Shown piece by piece: positions 43,786 to 45,077 of a DNA stretch of 45,077 nt. This DNA is from Emticicia agri (GTDB lineage Bacteria > Bacteroidota > Bacteroidia > Cytophagales > Spirosomataceae): contig CAMAQF010000029.1 of NCBI GenBank assembly GCA_945860265.1, forward strand, positions 1 to 45,077. Direction: 5' to 3'. Within the stretch, counting starts at the first letter, position 1. The number at the start of each line of letters is the position of its first letter. The notes under the pieces were generated by a model. That model was not told the origin of the DNA. It ran no database searches and saw only the letters and a list, made by a program, of their open reading frames with translations. A program made the translations under genes and the position numbers.

Positions 43786-44718
43786 ATGAGAATCATACTC
43801 TTATTTGTAGGTTTTGCTACGCTGTTTGTGCATCATTATATTCAGCATATACCGGTTGAAAGTCAATTTTTGGCTTTTGCGATTGGTATTTTGTTTTTGG
43901 GTATTCCACACGGGGCGGCAGATTTATTAGTTGCCAATCAAAACGCAAACATTGACAAAGAACGCTTTTCAATGCCATTATTTTTTGTCAATTATTTGGC
44001 TAGACTTTTAGGTTTCGGTGCGATACTTTGGTTTTTCCCGTTAATCGGAAATATTCTGTTTATTTTCTTAGCAGCTTATCATTTTGGAGAAACTGATTTG
44101 CACCATTTCCAAACTGATACTTTAATTGGTAAATTTCTAATAACTAGTTATGGTTTAGTTATTTTGAGCACAATTCTGATGCCTAACTTTGATGAAGTTC
44201 GACCTATATTGTTAATATTCAAAGTCGGTTCTGATAACTTGCTATTTATCAATTGGCTTGATTCACACCGAAACGTCTTAATTTTCTCTTCAGTTTTTCT
44301 GTTTTTAACAAGTGCGGCAGTTTATTATTCGAAATATAAAAACGTTGTCTTTTCTGAAAACAAGTTTTTCTCTCTACAATTTCTATTGATTTTGGTTATT
44401 CTTTTCAATCTTCCAATGGTTTTGGGTTTTACATTTTATTTTGTCATTTGGCATTCGACTCTCTCTCTCAAAAATATTACTTCCTATCTACAAAAAAATA
44501 ATAGTTTTAATACTGCAAATCGAGTTTTCCGACAAATTGTATTCTATAGTTTACTTGCCATTGGTGGAATTCTGATTTTTGGTTTTGCGGGCTTTATGTT
44601 TATCAATAATAATGCAATAATGGCGTATAGCTTTTTGGGGCTTGCAGTTCTAACGGCTCCGCACATGCAAATTATGCATGATATGTATCATAACATTCGT
44701 CTCAATCATAATGCCTGA
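43786..44718 (+). CDS. blh: Brp/Blh family beta-carotene 15,15'-dioxygenase
   Basis: Blh splits beta-carotene into two retinal molecules, supplying the chromophore of the rhodopsin next door. The 310-residue protein has about eight membrane helices and the family His motifs GIPHGAAD (H42), AAYHFGETDLHH (H99), VIWHSTLSLKN (H223) and APHMQIMHDMYH (H293, H298, H302), which bind the catalytic iron. Its start is 113 bases after the rhodopsin stop, with a hairpin in the gap. No -7 element was seen before the ATG, so it is probably expressed by read-through. Confidence 0.93.
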   Translation: MRIILLFVGFATLFVHHYIQHIPVESQFLAFAIGILFLGIPHGAADLLVANQNANIDKERFSMPLFFVNYLARLLGFGAILWFFPLIGNILFIFLAAYHFGETDLHHFQTDTLIGKFLITSYGLVILSTILMPNFDEVRPILLIFKVGSDNLLFINWLDSHRNVLIFSSVFLFLTSAAVYYSKYKNVVFSENKFFSLQFLLILVILFNLPMVLGFTFYFVIWHSTLSLKNITSYLQKNNSFNTANRVFRQIVFYSLLAIGGILIFGFAGFMFINNNAIMAYSFLGLAVLTAPHMQIMHDMYHNIRLNHNA

Positions 44719-44775
44719 ATGCAATTTTGATTTGTTTTTGTACTTTTACCAAGTAAAACTCAAAAACAATCAAAT

Positions 44776-45077
44776 ATGAGAATAATTCTAACCCTAATCT
44801 TAATTTCAAACTTAGCTTTTGCCCAAGTTGGCAAAGAAAAAGTAGTAGTAACAGACCTCACCCGAATCAAACAAATTGGTTCTATCAGTATTGCTCCCGA
44901 TGGGAAAAAAGCCATTTACTCGCTCCGAACTTCCGAAATAAACGAAGAAAACAAGCTCGAATATGATTACCACACACATTTGTTCTTAACTGACTTTCAG
45001 ACAGTTAGACAAATCACTCGTGGTGCAGAAAGCGTAGCTAGTGCTTCATGGTCACCGGATAGTAAACAAATTGCCTT
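44776..45077 (+). CDS. S9 family peptidase (prolyl oligopeptidase-like), N-terminal fragment
   Basis: The ATG at 44776 opens a frame that runs off the window. The first 100 residues have a signal peptide (MRIILTLILISNLAFAQ) and a beta-propeller start: VVVTDLTRIKQIGSISIAPDGKKAIY, LFLTDFQTVRQITRGAESVASASWSPDSKQIA. This is the N-terminal propeller of S9 exported dipeptidyl or oligopeptidases in Bacteroidota; the catalytic domain is outside. A near-consensus -7 sequence TACTTTTA lies at 44741-44748. The family assignment is likely but rests on the propeller only. Confidence 0.7.
   Translation, partial: MRIILTLILISNLAFAQVGKEKVVVTDLTRIKQIGSISIAPDGKKAIYSLRTSEINEENKLEYDYHTHLFLTDFQTVRQITRGAESVASASWSPDSKQIA

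Overview
The window is A+T-rich DNA from a member of the Bacteroidota, most likely an aerobic Cytophagales-type bacterium (inference; no rRNA is present). Evidence for this is the recurring TAnnTTTG -7 promoter element, the coathanger-stack secretion-type C-terminus on a secreted esterase, Bacteroidota-type lipoproteins, a PcrB-like heptaprenylglyceryl-phosphate synthase, a DUF2795 protein, and a proteorhodopsin next to a blh retinal-forming dioxygenase. No tRNA, rRNA, CRISPR array, insertion sequence or prophage was seen.

Layout. 0-7 kb: the 3' end of anmK, a secreted SGNH esterase, an OLD-type ATPase gene broken by an in-frame stop, and PEP carboxylase. 7-11 kb: a cysteine desulfurase, XdhC and MoeA in a row, which together look like a molybdenum-cofactor finishing module. 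11-13.2 kb: a NamZ-type muramidase lipoprotein and a frameshifted class D beta-lactamase. 13.4-15.8 kb: a small membrane protein, PcrB-like synthase and folK overlapping in one operon, facing a methyltransferase. 16-22 kb: a MORN-like secreted protein, aat, a DsbD-like protein, a HupE/UreJ-like protein, alkane hydroxylase AlkB, and prfB with its programmed +1 frameshift. 22-24.3 kb: a Uma2-family protein, then rpsL-rpsG closed by a strong terminator. 24.4-27.7 kb: a BNR-repeat 'glycosyl hydrolase' pseudogene with three separate lesions. 27.8-31 kb: lipB and def as a divergent pair, an omega-amidase, a relic of a zinc-type alcohol dehydrogenase, and an AlbA_2 protein. 31-37.5 kb: an SMP-30 protein, an M16 protein lacking its zinc motif, HtrA, Hsp20 and a vanadium-haloperoxidase-like lipoprotein. 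37.5-41 kb: a structured leader, PadR and a tandem-PspC/GIN membrane protein. 41-45 kb: rhamnose mutarotase, DUF2795, an SdiA-regulated-type lipoprotein, proteorhodopsin, blh and the start of an S9 peptidase.

Most genes are housekeeping or widespread accessory genes. The most interesting points are: (1) the rhodopsin carries the proton-pump residues, a green-tuning Met and a Gly where a carotenoid antenna can dock, and blh sits just behind a terminator; (2) the cysteine desulfurase-XdhC-MoeA grouping; (3) a roughly 90-nt branched inverted-repeat leader ahead of PadR and a PspC-GIN fusion; (4) four decayed genes whose lesions can be placed to the base; (5) a dispersed hairpin repeat with conserved arms and loop. 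I did not find a clear, wholly new multi-gene system. Assignments come from reading translations by eye; no database search was run.
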